Below, one piece after another: positions 26,318-36,076 of a DNA stretch of 58,874 bases; position 1 is the first letter of the stretch; each line of letters begins with the position of its first letter. The notes below the pieces were generated by a model. It was given only the letters and a program-made list of their open reading frames with translations, was not told the origin of the DNA and did no database searches. This DNA is from Massilia cavernae (GTDB lineage: Bacteria; Pseudomonadota; Gammaproteobacteria; Burkholderiales; Burkholderiaceae_D). The position numbers were made by a program, and so were the translations under genes. Location: NCBI RefSeq assembly GCF_003590855.1, contig NZ_QYUP01000012.1, positions 1 through 58,874 on the forward strand, read 5' to 3'.

Positions 26318-27006
26318 CCGTCCTGCTCCGCATCGCAAGGCTGCACAAGCAGTTCGGCGACCGCATTCTGTTCGACATCGCGCCGTTTTCGCTGGATGCC
26401 GGTCGCGCCTACGTGCTGACCGGCGTGAATGGGTGCGGCAAAAGCACCTTGCTGCGCATCCTGGCGGGGTTGGAGCTTGCCGGTACTTCCGGCGTGGAGT
26501 TCGCGGGCGAGCCGGTGCAGCTGGACCCGTATCCCGCCGCGATGCGCGCCGCGATCGTCTACGTGCACCAGCATCCCGTGATGTTCTCGACCAGCGTGGC
26601 GGACAATGTGGGTTATGGCCTGAAGGTGCGCGGCACGCCGAATGCGAAGCTGGCGCGGATCGTGGATGACGCGATGGAATGGGCGGGCGTGTCGCACCTT
26701 CGCGGCAGCGATCCGGCGCGCCTGTCCGGCGGCGAAAAGCAGCGCGTGGCGCTGGCGCGCGCCAAGGTACTGGAACCGAAACTGCTGCTGCTCGACGAGC
26801 CCACCTCCAACCTCGACGGCGCGGCGCGCGAGCAGGTGCTGGCGCTGATACCGCAGCTGCTTGAAGGAGGAACGACCGTGGTCATGGCCTGCCATGACCG
26901 CGACCTGATCGGCCTGCCCGGCGTGGTCCGCATCAAGCTGCGCGACGGCAGGCTGGAAAGGCGCAACACCAACCGCGGCGAGCCGCCGCTTTCACTTGTA
27001 ACCTGA
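26314..27006 (+). CDS. tupC: Tungstate ABC transporter ATP-binding protein
   Basis: A 230-residue ABC ATPase: Walker A GVNGCGKST near residue 40, signature LSGGEKQRVALARA, Walker B KLLLLDEPTSNLDG, and H-loop MACHDRD. It begins at a GTG overlapping the tupB stop. It lacks the C-terminal molybdate-binding domain of ModC, in keeping with a TupC-type protein. Confidence 0.9.
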   Translation: MTVLLRIARLHKQFGDRILFDIAPFSLDAGRAYVLTGVNGCGKSTLLRILAGLELAGTSGVEFAGEPVQLDPYPAAMRAAIVYVHQHPVMFSTSVADNVGYGLKVRGTPNAKLARIVDDAMEWAGVSHLRGSDPARLSGGEKQRVALARAKVLEPKLLLLDEPTSNLDGAAREQVLALIPQLLEGGTTVVMACHDRDLIGLPGVVRIKLRDGRLERRNTNRGEPPLSLVT

Positions 27007-27017
27007 CCGGAGAACAC

Positions 27018-27842
27018 ATGCACCTGCGTAGCTTCCTCGCACTTGCCGTCCTGGCCATCGCGCCCTTCGCCCATGCGCAGCAAACGATCCGCCTGTCCAC
27101 CACCACCAGCACCGAAAACTCCGGCCTGCTGGCCTGGCTGCTGCCTGCCTTCGAAGCGAAAACCGGCAGCAAGGTGCGCGTGATCTCGGTCGGCACCGGC
27201 AAGGCGCTGGAACTGGCAAGGAATGGCGACGTCGACGTCACGCTGGTTCATGCGCGCGGGGCAGAGGACAAGTTTGTCGCGGAAGGCCATGGCATCGACC
27301 GGCGCGACGTGATGTACAACGACTTCGTTGTCGCGGGACCGGCGGCCGATCCCGCTAGAGTTAGCGGCGGCAAGGACGTCATCGCGGCGTTCAAAAAGAT
27401 CGCGGCCAGCGATGCAAAATTCATCTCGCGCGGCGACAACTCCGGCACCGACGTGATGGAGAAATCGTACTGGAAGACGGCGGGCGTGCAGCCTGCCACC
27501 GGCAAGTACGTCTCGGCGGGCCTCGGCATGGGCGAAGTGCTGAACATGGCGGCGGAACTGCAGGCCTACACGCTGACCGACCGAGCCACCTATAGCAGCT
27601 ACAAGGCGCGCACCGGGCTCGAGGTGCTGGTGCAGGGCGACCCGCGGATGTACAACCCCTACGGCATCATCGCCGTCAATCCGGAGCGGCACAAGGGCGT
27701 CAACCACAAGGGCGCGATGCAGCTGATCGACTGGATCACCTCAAGCGAAGGGCAGCAGAAAATCGCATCGTTCAAGCCGCAGGGCCAGCAGCTGTTCTTC
27801 CCTTCGGCATCGAAGCCTCAGGCAGGCGCAATCAGCCGGTAG
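27018..27842 (+). CDS. tupA: Periplasmic tungstate-binding protein
   Basis: A 274-residue binding protein with a signal peptide (MHLRSFLALAVLAIAPFAHA). The mature part begins with the TupA-type ligand motif TTTSTENSGL and continues VGTGKALELARNGDVDVTLVHA, which separates it from ModA. A GGAG site lies just upstream of the ATG. It completes fdsB-fdsA-fdhD-tupBCA, linking metal uptake to the enzyme that uses it. Its 3' end overlaps that of kdpE by 25 nt, tail to tail. Confidence 0.93.
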   Translation: MHLRSFLALAVLAIAPFAHAQQTIRLSTTTSTENSGLLAWLLPAFEAKTGSKVRVISVGTGKALELARNGDVDVTLVHARGAEDKFVAEGHGIDRRDVMYNDFVVAGPAADPARVSGGKDVIAAFKKIAASDAKFISRGDNSGTDVMEKSYWKTAGVQPATGKYVSAGLGMGEVLNMAAELQAYTLTDRATYSSYKARTGLEVLVQGDPRMYNPYGIIAVNPERHKGVNHKGAMQLIDWITSSEGQQKIASFKPQGQQLFFPSASKPQAGAISR

Positions 27843-28516
27843 CCGACCGCGGTTTCGGTAATCAGGTAGCGCGGCTGGGCCGGATCATCCTCGAGCTTGT
27901 GGCGAAGGTGCCCCATGTAGATGCGCAGGTAGTGGCCGTTTTCCGAGTTGGATGGACCCCACACCGCGCGCAGCAGCTGCGGGTTCGTGACGACGCGGCC
28001 GACGTTTGCCACCATCGCCGCCAGCAGCCTGTATTCGGTGGGGGTCAGGTGGACATTTTGCCCGGCCTTTGTCACGCGCCGGTCTTTCAGGTTGACTGCG
28101 ACGTCGCCGAACTGAACCACGCCATCATCGGCGCCGCTTCCCGTGCGGTTGCGGCGCAGGGTTGCGCGCACTCGTGCCAGCAACTCCCCGACGCCGAAAG
28201 GCTTGGTGAGGTAGTCGTCGGCGCCGGCGTCGAGCGCGCGAATCTTGTCCGCTTCGTTGGTACGGGCGGACAGGACGATCACTGGTACCGCAGACCATTT
28301 TCGTACGTCCTGGATGAACTCCACGCCATCGGCGTCCGGGAGCCCGAGATCAAGTATGACCAGGTCCGGCTTGCGCGTGCCGGCGTCGATCAGGCCGCGT
28401 TGCATCGTGCCTGCTTCGAAGACCTGCCATCCTTCCTCTTCCATTGCGCTGCGCACGAAACGGCGGATCTGCGGTTCGTCTTCAACCAGCAGGACGGTGG
28501 GCGTGGGGTCACTCAT
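27818..28516 (-). CDS. kdpE: Potassium-responsive response regulator KdpE
   Basis: A 232-residue OmpR/PhoB-type regulator. The receiver domain has the acidic pair in LLVEDEP, phospho-acceptor Asp56 in VILDLGLPD and Lys in YLTKPF; the C-terminal winged helix ends in the DNA-contact and wing region NGHYLRIYMGHLRHKLEDDP. ATG 28516 is chosen because the receiver fold starts at once; it overlaps the kdpD stop by 8 nt. It activates the kdp operon; a probable site is at 36030-36060. Confidence 0.94.
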   Translation of the reverse strand: MSDPTPTVLLVEDEPQIRRFVRSAMEEEGWQVFEAGTMQRGLIDAGTRKPDLVILDLGLPDADGVEFIQDVRKWSAVPVIVLSARTNEADKIRALDAGADDYLTKPFGVGELLARVRATLRRNRTGSGADDGVVQFGDVAVNLKDRRVTKAGQNVHLTPTEYRLLAAMVANVGRVVTNPQLLRAVWGPSNSENGHYLRIYMGHLRHKLEDDPAQPRYLITETAVGYRLIAPA

Positions 28517-31235
28517 TTTCGGGTTCCATACGTTCTGATTCAAGGTCGGGCATTGCCGGGGGCGTCCCGAGCGGCAGCGAGAAGACGAAAGCGGCGCCAC
28601 CTTCCGGCGAGGCGCCGGCGTCTATTTTTCCACCGTGCGCCTCGACGATCGCGCGGCAAATCGCCAGGCCAAGGCCGACGCCCGGCTTGGCGGACTCGCG
28701 CTCGCCGCGCGCAAATTTTTCGAACAGGGCTTCCTCTTTTCCGGGTGGAAGCCCGGCGCCGTTATCATAAACGATGACGTTGACGGAGCTGCCGTGCAGC
28801 TTCGCCTCGATCACAATGCGGGAGCCCGGCGGCGTGTATTTGGCGGCGTTTTCGACCAGGTTGCACAAGACCCGTTCGATCAGGACCGCGTCGAAGCGCA
28901 CCAGCGGAAGGTCGCGCGGCACTTTCGTGACGACCACGTGCTGGCGCAGCGTGAGCGCGCTGGCGCGCAGGGCGCTTCCCACCGCCTCCTCCAGCGCGTG
29001 CCACTGGAGGTTGAACCTGATCTCGCCGCTCTGGATGCGGGCCATGTCCAGCAGGTTCGCTACCATCGCGCTCATGCGCAGGGCCTCCTGGTGCAGGGCC
29101 TGTGCCGCGTCGAGCTGCGAAGGGGCCAGCGCGGGGCGCGACTCGGCCAGCGATTCGGACAGTCCGACAAGTGAAGTGAGGGGTGTGCGCAGGTCGTGCG
29201 ACAAGGCCGCCAGCAGCGAATTGCGCAGCCGCTCGGACTCCATGTTGACCAGCGCGCCCTGCGCAACCTCGATGTAATGCACCCGTTCGAGCGCAATCGC
29301 GGCCAGTGCGGCGAAGGTGTCGAGTTGCTGCCGCTGTTCCGGAATCAGGATCCAGCGCGGATGCTCCGGTTCGATCGCAAGCACGCCGCGCGTGCGCATC
29401 GGCGCCACCAGCGGCAGGTAGAAGATTGGGCTGGCCGGCAGGGTATCGGTACCCAGCCCGGCATTCTCGGCATGGTCAAACGCCCACTGGGCGATGCCGA
29501 GATCCAGCGACACCGGCGGAGCGGCTTCGCTCGTGGCGGGCGGCTGCAAGCGGCCTTCGCCGTCCGGCACCAGCAGCGTGGCGCGGGCGCGGAATGCCTT
29601 GCCGAGTACGGCGCGGGTGGTGTCGAAGATCTGTTCGGTTTGCAATGCGCCCGACAAATCGCGCGCGAATTCGTACAGGGCGCGCGCGCGGCTTTCCCGG
29701 TGTGCCGCCACGCGCGCCTGGAAGCGCAGTCCGGAGGTCAGGTGCCCCGTGATCAGCCCGACCACGAGCATTACCGCGAAAGTCACCAGGTACTGCAGGT
29801 CGGATACCGCAAAGCTGAAGCGCGGAGGAACGAAGAAGAAATCGAAGCAGGCTACGCTGATGCAGGTGGCCAGCACCGACGGCCCGCGTCCGAAGCGTAC
29901 TGCGACAAGTACCACCACCAGCAGGAACAGCATGGCGATGTTGGCCAGGTCGAGGAAGGCGAGCATCGGCGTGGTAATGAGCGCTGCCGCCAGGCTTGCA
30001 CCGGCGGCGACCGCGTAGCCGACGGCGCGGGTCTTGAAGGCAGCCGGATTGGCGAAAGCCCCGGTCATCCGCGGCTCGGGCTTGGCGGGGCGATTGGCCG
30101 CGTCGCCAATCTCGATCAGGTCGATGTCGGGAGCGCTGTGTGCCAGAGCGCGGATATGCGGCGTGCGCCACGGCCAGGAAGGATGGCCGCGCCCGAGCGT
30201 GATCTTCGACAGGTTATGGCTGCGCGCATACTCCAGCGCAGCCTGCGCGATGTCGCGTCCCGACAGCACCGCGGTGCTTGCCCCGAGGTCCTCGGCCAGC
30301 TTCAGGGTTTTCAGGATGCGTTCGCGCTCGTCAGCCGGCAGGCGCTGCAACGCGGGCGTTTCGACATAGATGGCATGCCATTCCGTGCCGAGCTGGCCGG
30401 CCAGGCGCGCCGTGCTGCGCACCACATGGTCGCAGCCGGGACGCGGTCCGACGAGGGCCAGCAGGGAGGCGCCGGTCTTCCAGATCGCATCGATCGATTT
30501 TTCGACGCGGTAGGCGCGCACGTCGTCCTCGATGCGGTCGGCCGTGCGGCGCAAGGCCAGTTCGCGCAGGGCGATCAGGTTGCCTTTCCTGAAGAAGTTT
30601 TGTGACGCGCGCTGCGCCTGCGGGGCCTGGTACACCCGCCCGGTCCGGAGCCGCGACAGCAGTTCATCGGCAGGCAGGTCGACCAGCACGACTTCGTGCG
30701 CCTCATCGAACACCGTATCGGGAACGGTTTCGGCCACGCGTATGCCTGTAATGCCGCCGACGACATCGTTCAGGCTTTCGAGATGCTGGACATTGACGGT
30801 GGTAAGCACGTCGATGCCGGCGTCCAGCAGCTCCTCGACATCCTGCCACCGCTTCGGGTGGCGCGAACCGGGCGCGTTCGAATGCGCCAGTTCGTCCACC
30901 AGGATCAAGGGGGGATGCCGTTCGAGGGCGGCGTCGAGGTCGAATTCGCGCAGCGTCTTGCTGCGGTATTCGATCTCCTTGAGCGGCAGCTGCTCGAGAC
31001 CCTCGAGCAGCGACGCGGTTTCGCTGCGGCCGTGGGTTTCGATCACCCCGACCAGCAGTTGCTGGCCATCGGCCTGCAGCTTCCGGGCCGCCGCCAGCAT
31101 GGCGTAGGTCTTGCCCACGCCGGCGGAGGCGCCGAAATAAATGCGCAGCCGGCCGCGCGCAGCCCTGGACTCCTCGGCCTCGATGTGGGCAAGCAGGGCG
31201 TCCGGGTCGGGCCGGTTTGCGTCAGTTGGAAACAT
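28509..31235 (-). CDS. kdpD: Potassium sensor histidine kinase KdpD
   Basis: A 908-residue membrane sensor kinase. The N-terminal KdpD domain holds the Walker A-like GASAGVGKTYAML, followed by a universal-stress-like domain (residues about 250-375), four closely spaced membrane helices (about 400-500), a GAF-like region, and the HisKA/HATPase unit with His680 in LSHDLRTPL and ATP-binding motifs NLVENAAKY and GVGLGLAICRAIVEAHGG. It senses low K+ or osmotic stress and phosphorylates KdpE. It starts 20 nt after kdpC and overlaps kdpE, so the system is transcribed with the pump genes. Confidence 0.95.
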   Translation of the reverse strand: MFPTDANRPDPDALLAHIEAEESRAARGRLRIYFGASAGVGKTYAMLAAARKLQADGQQLLVGVIETHGRSETASLLEGLEQLPLKEIEYRSKTLREFDLDAALERHPPLILVDELAHSNAPGSRHPKRWQDVEELLDAGIDVLTTVNVQHLESLNDVVGGITGIRVAETVPDTVFDEAHEVVLVDLPADELLSRLRTGRVYQAPQAQRASQNFFRKGNLIALRELALRRTADRIEDDVRAYRVEKSIDAIWKTGASLLALVGPRPGCDHVVRSTARLAGQLGTEWHAIYVETPALQRLPADERERILKTLKLAEDLGASTAVLSGRDIAQAALEYARSHNLSKITLGRGHPSWPWRTPHIRALAHSAPDIDLIEIGDAANRPAKPEPRMTGAFANPAAFKTRAVGYAVAAGASLAAALITTPMLAFLDLANIAMLFLLVVVLVAVRFGRGPSVLATCISVACFDFFFVPPRFSFAVSDLQYLVTFAVMLVVGLITGHLTSGLRFQARVAAHRESRARALYEFARDLSGALQTEQIFDTTRAVLGKAFRARATLLVPDGEGRLQPPATSEAAPPVSLDLGIAQWAFDHAENAGLGTDTLPASPIFYLPLVAPMRTRGVLAIEPEHPRWILIPEQRQQLDTFAALAAIALERVHYIEVAQGALVNMESERLRNSLLAALSHDLRTPLTSLVGLSESLAESRPALAPSQLDAAQALHQEALRMSAMVANLLDMARIQSGEIRFNLQWHALEEAVGSALRASALTLRQHVVVTKVPRDLPLVRFDAVLIERVLCNLVENAAKYTPPGSRIVIEAKLHGSSVNVIVYDNGAGLPPGKEEALFEKFARGERESAKPGVGLGLAICRAIVEAHGGKIDAGASPEGGAAFVFSLPLGTPPAMPDLESERMEPENE

Positions 31236-31255
31236 GGGATCGCATCAAAGCTTCG

Positions 31256-31843
31256 TTACTTGGAAGTATGCGCACTTTCCGCGTCCAGTGCCAGATTCAG
31301 CGCGAGCACGTTCACACGCGGCTCGCCGAAGAAGCCGAAATACCGTTCCTGTGTGTGTTCCCCGACCAGTTCAAGCACCTTTTCGGGCGATATGGTGCGC
31401 TCGCGCGCCACCCGCCCGGCCTGGTACACGGCTGCGGCGACGCTGATTTCCGGATCCAGGCCGCTGCCCGACGCGGTCACCAGGTCCACCGGAATTGCTG
31501 CGGTGTTGGCCGGGTCGGCCGCCTTCAGGGCGTCGACGCGGCCCTGGATGGCTGCCGTCAGCGCCGGATTGGTCGGGCCCTGGTTGGAGCCGCTCGAACC
31601 GCTGGCGTTGTTCGGCATTGGGCCGGTGGCCGATGGACGGCCCCAGAAATAGCGCGGCGACGAGAACGACTGGCCGATCAGCATCGAGCCGACCGGCTGG
31701 CCCGCGCGCGAGACGATGCTGCCTTCCACCTGCTCGGGAAATGCCACCTGGCCGATGCCGGTGACGGCCAGCGGATACAGGACGCCGCAGACCAGGGTGA
31801 GTGCGCCGAACAGGACCAGCGCGGGACGAAGGGTTGATTTCAT
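31256..31843 (-). CDS. kdpC: K+-transporting ATPase subunit KdpC
   Basis: A 195-residue subunit with one N-terminal membrane helix (ALVLFGALTLVCGVLYPLAVTGIGQ) and a periplasmic domain with the family signatures FPEQVEGSIV, FWGRPSATGP and SGSGLDPEISVAAA. It stabilises the KdpAB complex. It lies 22 nt after kdpB and 20 nt before kdpD. Confidence 0.94.
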   Translation of the reverse strand: MKSTLRPALVLFGALTLVCGVLYPLAVTGIGQVAFPEQVEGSIVSRAGQPVGSMLIGQSFSSPRYFWGRPSATGPMPNNASGSSGSNQGPTNPALTAAIQGRVDALKAADPANTAAIPVDLVTASGSGLDPEISVAAAVYQAGRVARERTISPEKVLELVGEHTQERYFGFFGEPRVNVLALNLALDAESAHTSK

Positions 31844-31865
31844 GTTTGCTCCGAAAAATGTAGGG

Positions 31866-33968
31866 TCAGGCCAGGTTGAGCATCGCCAGGATCATGTCGA
31901 TCAGCTTGATGCCCGCGAACGGGAGCAGGATGCCGCCGAGGCCATACACCAGCAGGTTGCGGCGCAGCAGCGCGGCGGCGCCTATGGCGCGGTATTGCAC
32001 ACCTTTGAGCGCGAGCGGAATCAGGCACACGATGATCAGGGCATTGAAGATCACCGCCGACATGATCGCCGAAGAGGGGCTGGTGAGCTGCATGATGTCG
32101 AGCGATTTCAGCTGCGGATAGGTGCCCACGAATGCCGCCGGGATGATCGCGAAGTACTTGGCGATATCGTTCGAGATCGAGAAGGTGGTCAGCGAGCCGC
32201 GCGTCATCAGCATCTGCTTGCCGATTTCGACCACTTCCAGCAGCTTGGTCGGATTCGAATCCAGGTCGACCATGTTGCCGGCCTCCTTGGCCGCCTGTGT
32301 CCCGGAGTTCATCGCCACCGCGACGTCGGCCTGTGCCAGCGCGGGTGCGTCGTTGGTGCCGTCGCCGGTCATGGCCACCAGCCGGCCCTCGGCCTGGTAG
32401 CTGCGGATCAGTTTGAGCTTGTCTTCCGGCGTGGCTTCGGCCAGGAAGTCGTCCACGCCCGCTTCGGCGGCGATCGCCGCCGCGGTCAACTTGTTGTCGC
32501 CGGTGATCATCACGGTCTTGATGCCCATGCGGCGCAGCTCGGCGAAGCGCTCCTTGATGCCGCCCTTGACGATGTCCTTCAGCTCGATGACGCCCATGAC
32601 CCGGCCGCTGTCGGTCACCACCAGCGGCGTGCTGCCGCTGCGCGAGACGTCTTCCACCGCACGCGCCACTTCGGCCGGGAACGGATGTCCCAGTGCCGTC
32701 ACGTACTGGCGCACCGCGTCGGTCGCGCCCTTGCGCACTTGGCGCGTGTCGATGTCGATGCCGCTCATGCGCGTCTGGGCAGTGAAAGGCACGAACACGT
32801 GGTGCATGGTGGCCATCTCGCGACCACGGATGTTGAAACGCTCCTTGGCCAGCACAGCGATGCTGCGGCCTTCCGGCGTTTCGTCGGCCAGCGATGCCAA
32901 CTGGGCGACGTCGGCGAGCTGCTGTTCGCTGACGCCCGGAGCCGGAATGAAGCGCGACGCCTGGCGGTTGCCCAGTGTGATGGTGCCGGTTTTATCCAGC
33001 AGCAGCACATCGACGTCGCCGGCTGCTTCCACTGCGCGGCCTGAGGTGGCGATTACGTTCGCTTGCATCATGCGGCTCATGCCCGCCACGCCGATGGCCG
33101 ACAGCAGGCCGCCGATGGTGGTCGGGATCAGGCACACCAGCAGCGCTACCAGCACTGTGATCGATACCGGCGAGCCGGCGCCGGCCACGCCGACCGAATA
33201 CAGCGAGAACGGCAGCAGCGTCATCGTCACGATCAGGAAGATGACGGTCAGGGCCAGCAGCAGGATGGTCAGCGCGATCTCGTTCGGCGTCTTCTGGCGG
33301 CGCGCGCCTTCGACCATGGCGATCATGCGGTCGAGGAAGGTCTGGCCAGGATCGACGGAGACCTGAACCACCAGCCAGTCCGACAGCACGCGGGTGCCGC
33401 CGGTGACGGCGCTGAAATCGCCGCCCGACTCGCGGATGACCGGCGCCGATTCGCCGGTGATGGCGCTTTCATCGACCGAGGCCACGCCTTCGATCACTTC
33501 GCCGTCGATCGGGATCACGTCGCCCGCTTCGACCAGCACATAGTGTCCCTTGCGCAGGTCGTCGGCCTGGGCCGGCAGCCAGGTGGTGCCGTGCTTTGGC
33601 GTCGCCAGCTTCTTCGCCATCACCGTCTGTTTCATCGAGCGCAGCGAAGCCGCCTGCGCCTTGCTGCGGCCCTCCGCCAGCGCCTCTGCGAAGTTCGCAA
33701 ACAGGACCGTGAACCACAACCAGGCCGAGGTGGCCAGGATAAAGCCGGAACTGGCTTCGCCCTGGCCGAACAGGGATTGCAGGTACAGCAGGGTGGTGAT
33801 GATGCTGCCGATGAAAACGACAAACATCACCGGGCTGCGCAACTGGACGCGCGGGTCAAGCTTCTTGAAGGCGTCGACGATGGCCGGGCCGATCAAGGAG
33901 GAATCGAAAAGCGTCAGGCCGTGGCGTGACGTACTTGCTTGAGGCATCGTATGCTCGTGGGTGCTCAT
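31866..33968 (-). CDS. kdpB: K+-transporting P-type ATPase catalytic subunit KdpB
   Basis: A 700-residue P-type ATPase. It has the actuator motif ITGESAPV, phosphorylation site DKTGTIT with Asp325, the nucleotide domain and the hinge [20 protein letters not shown]. Seven membrane helices are expected and hydrophobic stretches are visible at both ends. The ATG at 33968, one base after the kdpA stop, is preferred; ATG 33947 is possible. It energises K+ import through KdpA. Confidence 0.95.
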   Translation of the reverse strand: MSTHEHTMPQASTSRHGLTLFDSSLIGPAIVDAFKKLDPRVQLRSPVMFVVFIGSIITTLLYLQSLFGQGEASSGFILATSAWLWFTVLFANFAEALAEGRSKAQAASLRSMKQTVMAKKLATPKHGTTWLPAQADDLRKGHYVLVEAGDVIPIDGEVIEGVASVDESAITGESAPVIRESGGDFSAVTGGTRVLSDWLVVQVSVDPGQTFLDRMIAMVEGARRQKTPNEIALTILLLALTVIFLIVTMTLLPFSLYSVGVAGAGSPVSITVLVALLVCLIPTTIGGLLSAIGVAGMSRMMQANVIATSGRAVEAAGDVDVLLLDKTGTITLGNRQASRFIPAPGVSEQQLADVAQLASLADETPEGRSIAVLAKERFNIRGREMATMHHVFVPFTAQTRMSGIDIDTRQVRKGATDAVRQYVTALGHPFPAEVARAVEDVSRSGSTPLVVTDSGRVMGVIELKDIVKGGIKERFAELRRMGIKTVMITGDNKLTAAAIAAEAGVDDFLAEATPEDKLKLIRSYQAEGRLVAMTGDGTNDAPALAQADVAVAMNSGTQAAKEAGNMVDLDSNPTKLLEVVEIGKQMLMTRGSLTTFSISNDIAKYFAIIPAAFVGTYPQLKSLDIMQLTSPSSAIMSAVIFNALIIVCLIPLALKGVQYRAIGAAALLRRNLLVYGLGGILLPFAGIKLIDMILAMLNLA

Positions 33969-33969
33969 T

Positions 33970-35778
33970 TTATTTATCCGTGAAAAGCTGCAGATGTTCG
34001 ACAACTGGGCCGAGCGCGAGGGCCGGGACATAGTTCAGCACGCCGATCAGCATGACCACGCCCACGAGCAGGCCGATGAACATCGGGCCATGCGTCGGCA
34101 TGGTGCCGGAGTTGGCCTGCAGCCGCGGCTTGGCGGCCAGCGAACCGGCGATAGCCAGTACCGGCACGATGACGGCGAAGCGGCCGAACCACATGGCGAT
34201 CGCCAGCATGGTGTTATAGAACGGGGTGTTGGCCGACAGTCCAGCGAACGCGCTGCCGTTGTTGTTGGCCGCCGAACTGAATGCGTACAGCACTTCCGAG
34301 AAGCCGTGTGCGGCCGGATTGGCCATGCCGACCTTGCCGACGTCGAGCAGTACCGCAATCGCGGTTCCCGCCAGTACCAGCGTTGGCGTCACGAGGATCG
34401 TCAGCGACATCATCTTCATGTCGTAGGCCTGGATTTTCTTGCCCAGGTATTCCGGAGTGCGGCCGATCATCAGGCCCGCAATGAACACGGCCATGATCGC
34501 GAACACCAGCATGCCGTACAGGCCGGAACCGACGCCGCCGAATACCACTTCGCCAAGCTGCATCAGCACCATGGGCACCATGCCGCCCAGGGGCGTGAAC
34601 GAGTCATGCATCCCATTGACGGCGCCGCACGACGCAGCGGTAGTCACGGCGGCGAACAGGGCGCTGGCACTGATGCCGAAGCGCGTTTCCTTGCCTTCCA
34701 TGTTGCCGCCGGCCTGGGTCAGGGTGGCAGTCTGGTCGACGCCCATCGGCGCTAGTGCAGGGTGGGCCTGCTGTTCCGCGACCATGATCGCTACCGTGGC
34801 GGCGACGAAGATCACCGTCATGGCCGCCAGTACCGCCCAGCCCTGGCGCTGGTCGCCGACCATGCGGCCGAATGCGAAGCACAGGCCAGCCGGAATCAGG
34901 AAGATCGCCAGCATCTGCAGGAAGTTCGACAGCGGGGTAGGGTTTTCGTAAGGGTGCGCCGAATTGGCGTTGAAGAAGCCGCCGCCATTGGTGCCGATCA
35001 TCTTGATGGCTTCCTGCGACGCGGCCGGGCCCATCGCGATGGTCTGCGTGCGCGCAACAACGGTTTCCGTCAGCGCTACGCCTTTCGCATCAAGCACCGG
35101 TTGTCCGTCCGCCGACTTCACAGGCAGGGTATAGGAGACCGGATCGATCAGGGCGACTTCCTTGTAGGGCGAGAAGTTCTGGATCACGCCTTGCCCGATC
35201 AGGACGACCGACAGCAGGAGCGACAGCGGCAGCAGGACGTACAGGGTGCTGCGGGTCATATCGACCCAGAAATTGCCGATCGAGCTGGCCGAGCGCGAGC
35301 TGAAGCCGCGGATCAGCGCATACGCCACAGCGATGCCGGTGGCGGCGGAGAAGAAGTTCTGGCACGTCAGCGCGAGCATCTGCGTCAGGTAGCTCATGGT
35401 TTGTTCGCCGCTGTAGCCCTGCCAGTTGGTATTCGCAACGAAGCTGACCGCAGTGTTGAACGAGGAATCCGGGGACACGTTTGCCATCGCTTGCGGGTTG
35501 AGCGGCAAGTACGACTGGAAGCGCTGGATGCCATAGACGAACAGCGCGCCAACCGTATTAAAGATCATCAGGGCGATCGCGTAGCCCTTCCAGCCCATTC
35601 CTTTGCCGGCATCGACGCCGGCGGCGTGGTACAGAAGGCGTTCAACGGGGCCAAGCCAGCCAAGGCCGGGAACGCGGCCGCCGTCGCCGACGCGCGCCAG
35701 GACGACACCGAGCGGGTAGGCAAGCGCAAGCAGCGCCACGAGGAAGGCGGCGAGAAGGAGAGCGGATTGGGTCGTCAT
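33970..35778 (-). CDS. kdpA: K+-transporting ATPase K+-channel subunit KdpA
   Basis: A 602-residue membrane protein with about ten helices and four selectivity-filter-like repeats ([65 protein letters not shown]). It binds and conducts K+ in the high-affinity pump. The ATG at 35778 overlaps the kdpF stop by one base (TGATG); a reading extended upstream to 35949 is a different frame of the small leader genes and is rejected. Confidence 0.95.
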   Translation of the reverse strand: MTTQSALLLAAFLVALLALAYPLGVVLARVGDGGRVPGLGWLGPVERLLYHAAGVDAGKGMGWKGYAIALMIFNTVGALFVYGIQRFQSYLPLNPQAMANVSPDSSFNTAVSFVANTNWQGYSGEQTMSYLTQMLALTCQNFFSAATGIAVAYALIRGFSSRSASSIGNFWVDMTRSTLYVLLPLSLLLSVVLIGQGVIQNFSPYKEVALIDPVSYTLPVKSADGQPVLDAKGVALTETVVARTQTIAMGPAASQEAIKMIGTNGGGFFNANSAHPYENPTPLSNFLQMLAIFLIPAGLCFAFGRMVGDQRQGWAVLAAMTVIFVAATVAIMVAEQQAHPALAPMGVDQTATLTQAGGNMEGKETRFGISASALFAAVTTAASCGAVNGMHDSFTPLGGMVPMVLMQLGEVVFGGVGSGLYGMLVFAIMAVFIAGLMIGRTPEYLGKKIQAYDMKMMSLTILVTPTLVLAGTAIAVLLDVGKVGMANPAAHGFSEVLYAFSSAANNNGSAFAGLSANTPFYNTMLAIAMWFGRFAVIVPVLAIAGSLAAKPRLQANSGTMPTHGPMFIGLLVGVVMLIGVLNYVPALALGPVVEHLQLFTDK

Positions 35779-35867
35779 CACAGGTCCTCCGCTTTCAGCA
35801 GGGCGACGATCAGGTAGACCAGCAGGGCGGCCGACACGATGGCGCCGATAATGTAGAAGTGGTTCAT
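35778..35867 (-). CDS. kdpF: K+-transporting ATPase small subunit KdpF
   Basis: A 29-residue single-pass peptide, [19 protein letters not shown] followed by [10 protein letters not shown], matching the KdpF pattern of one hydrophobic helix and a short acidic-amphipathic end. Translated by hand from the minus strand. A strong GGGAGG ribosome site lies 7 nt upstream. Its stop overlaps kdpA (TGATG) and its start overlaps the preceding 30-residue ORF (ATGA). KdpF is a lipid-like stabiliser of the complex. Confidence 0.9.
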   Translation of the reverse strand: MNHFYIIGAIVSAALLVYLIVALLKAEDL

Positions 35868-35956
35868 TGCGTGCCTCCCAGTTTGGCGCAGCCGGCGGCG
35901 AACGCCACGACGAGGGCGAATCCCAGCAGGAGGCCCCCGATAAATACAAAGTCCAT
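35864..35956 (-). CDS. 30-residue membrane peptide at the head of the kdp operon
   Basis: The peptide reads [19 protein letters not shown] then [11 protein letters not shown]: one hydrophobic helix ending AAGC, and a short polar tail. Its stop overlaps the kdpF start by ATGA, and the kdpF ribosome site lies inside its last codons, so translation of the two is linked. It has the size and architecture of KdpF but is a separate gene. It may be a second small subunit, a leader peptide, or a noncoding coincidence; the coupled overlap argues for a real gene. It is too short for default gene finders. Confidence 0.6.
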   Translation of the reverse strand: MDFVFIGGLLLGFALVVAFAAGCAKLGGTQ

Positions 35957-36017
35957 TACACCCTCACCATTGTTGGTTTTGATAAGAAGAAGAGTAGCCA
36001 GATCAGGCTAAAAATTT

Positions 36018-36060
36018 TGTAAAGACCTGGCGGCGGGATGTAAACAAGGTGTAAAAATCG
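36018..36060 (-). promoter_or_regulatory. KdpE-type operator, helically phased TTTACA repeats
   Basis: On the minus strand, TTTACA occurs three times, with repeats 11 and 21 nt apart (plus-strand TGTAAA at 36018, 36039 and 36050), about one and two helical turns. The pair at 36039-36055 followed by CCCGCC closely resembles the E. coli KdpE site as I remember it (TTTATAC then TTTACAC then CCCGCC). It is 62-99 nt before the first kdp start codon. KdpE binds as an OmpR-type dimer to direct repeats. Confidence 0.6.
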
Positions 36061-36076
36061 CGCCGCCGGGCATTGA

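Noticed and set aside
34762..35817. Open frame antisense to kdpA
   Set aside because: Mirror of a membrane protein gene, charged and without motifs; kdpA is certain.
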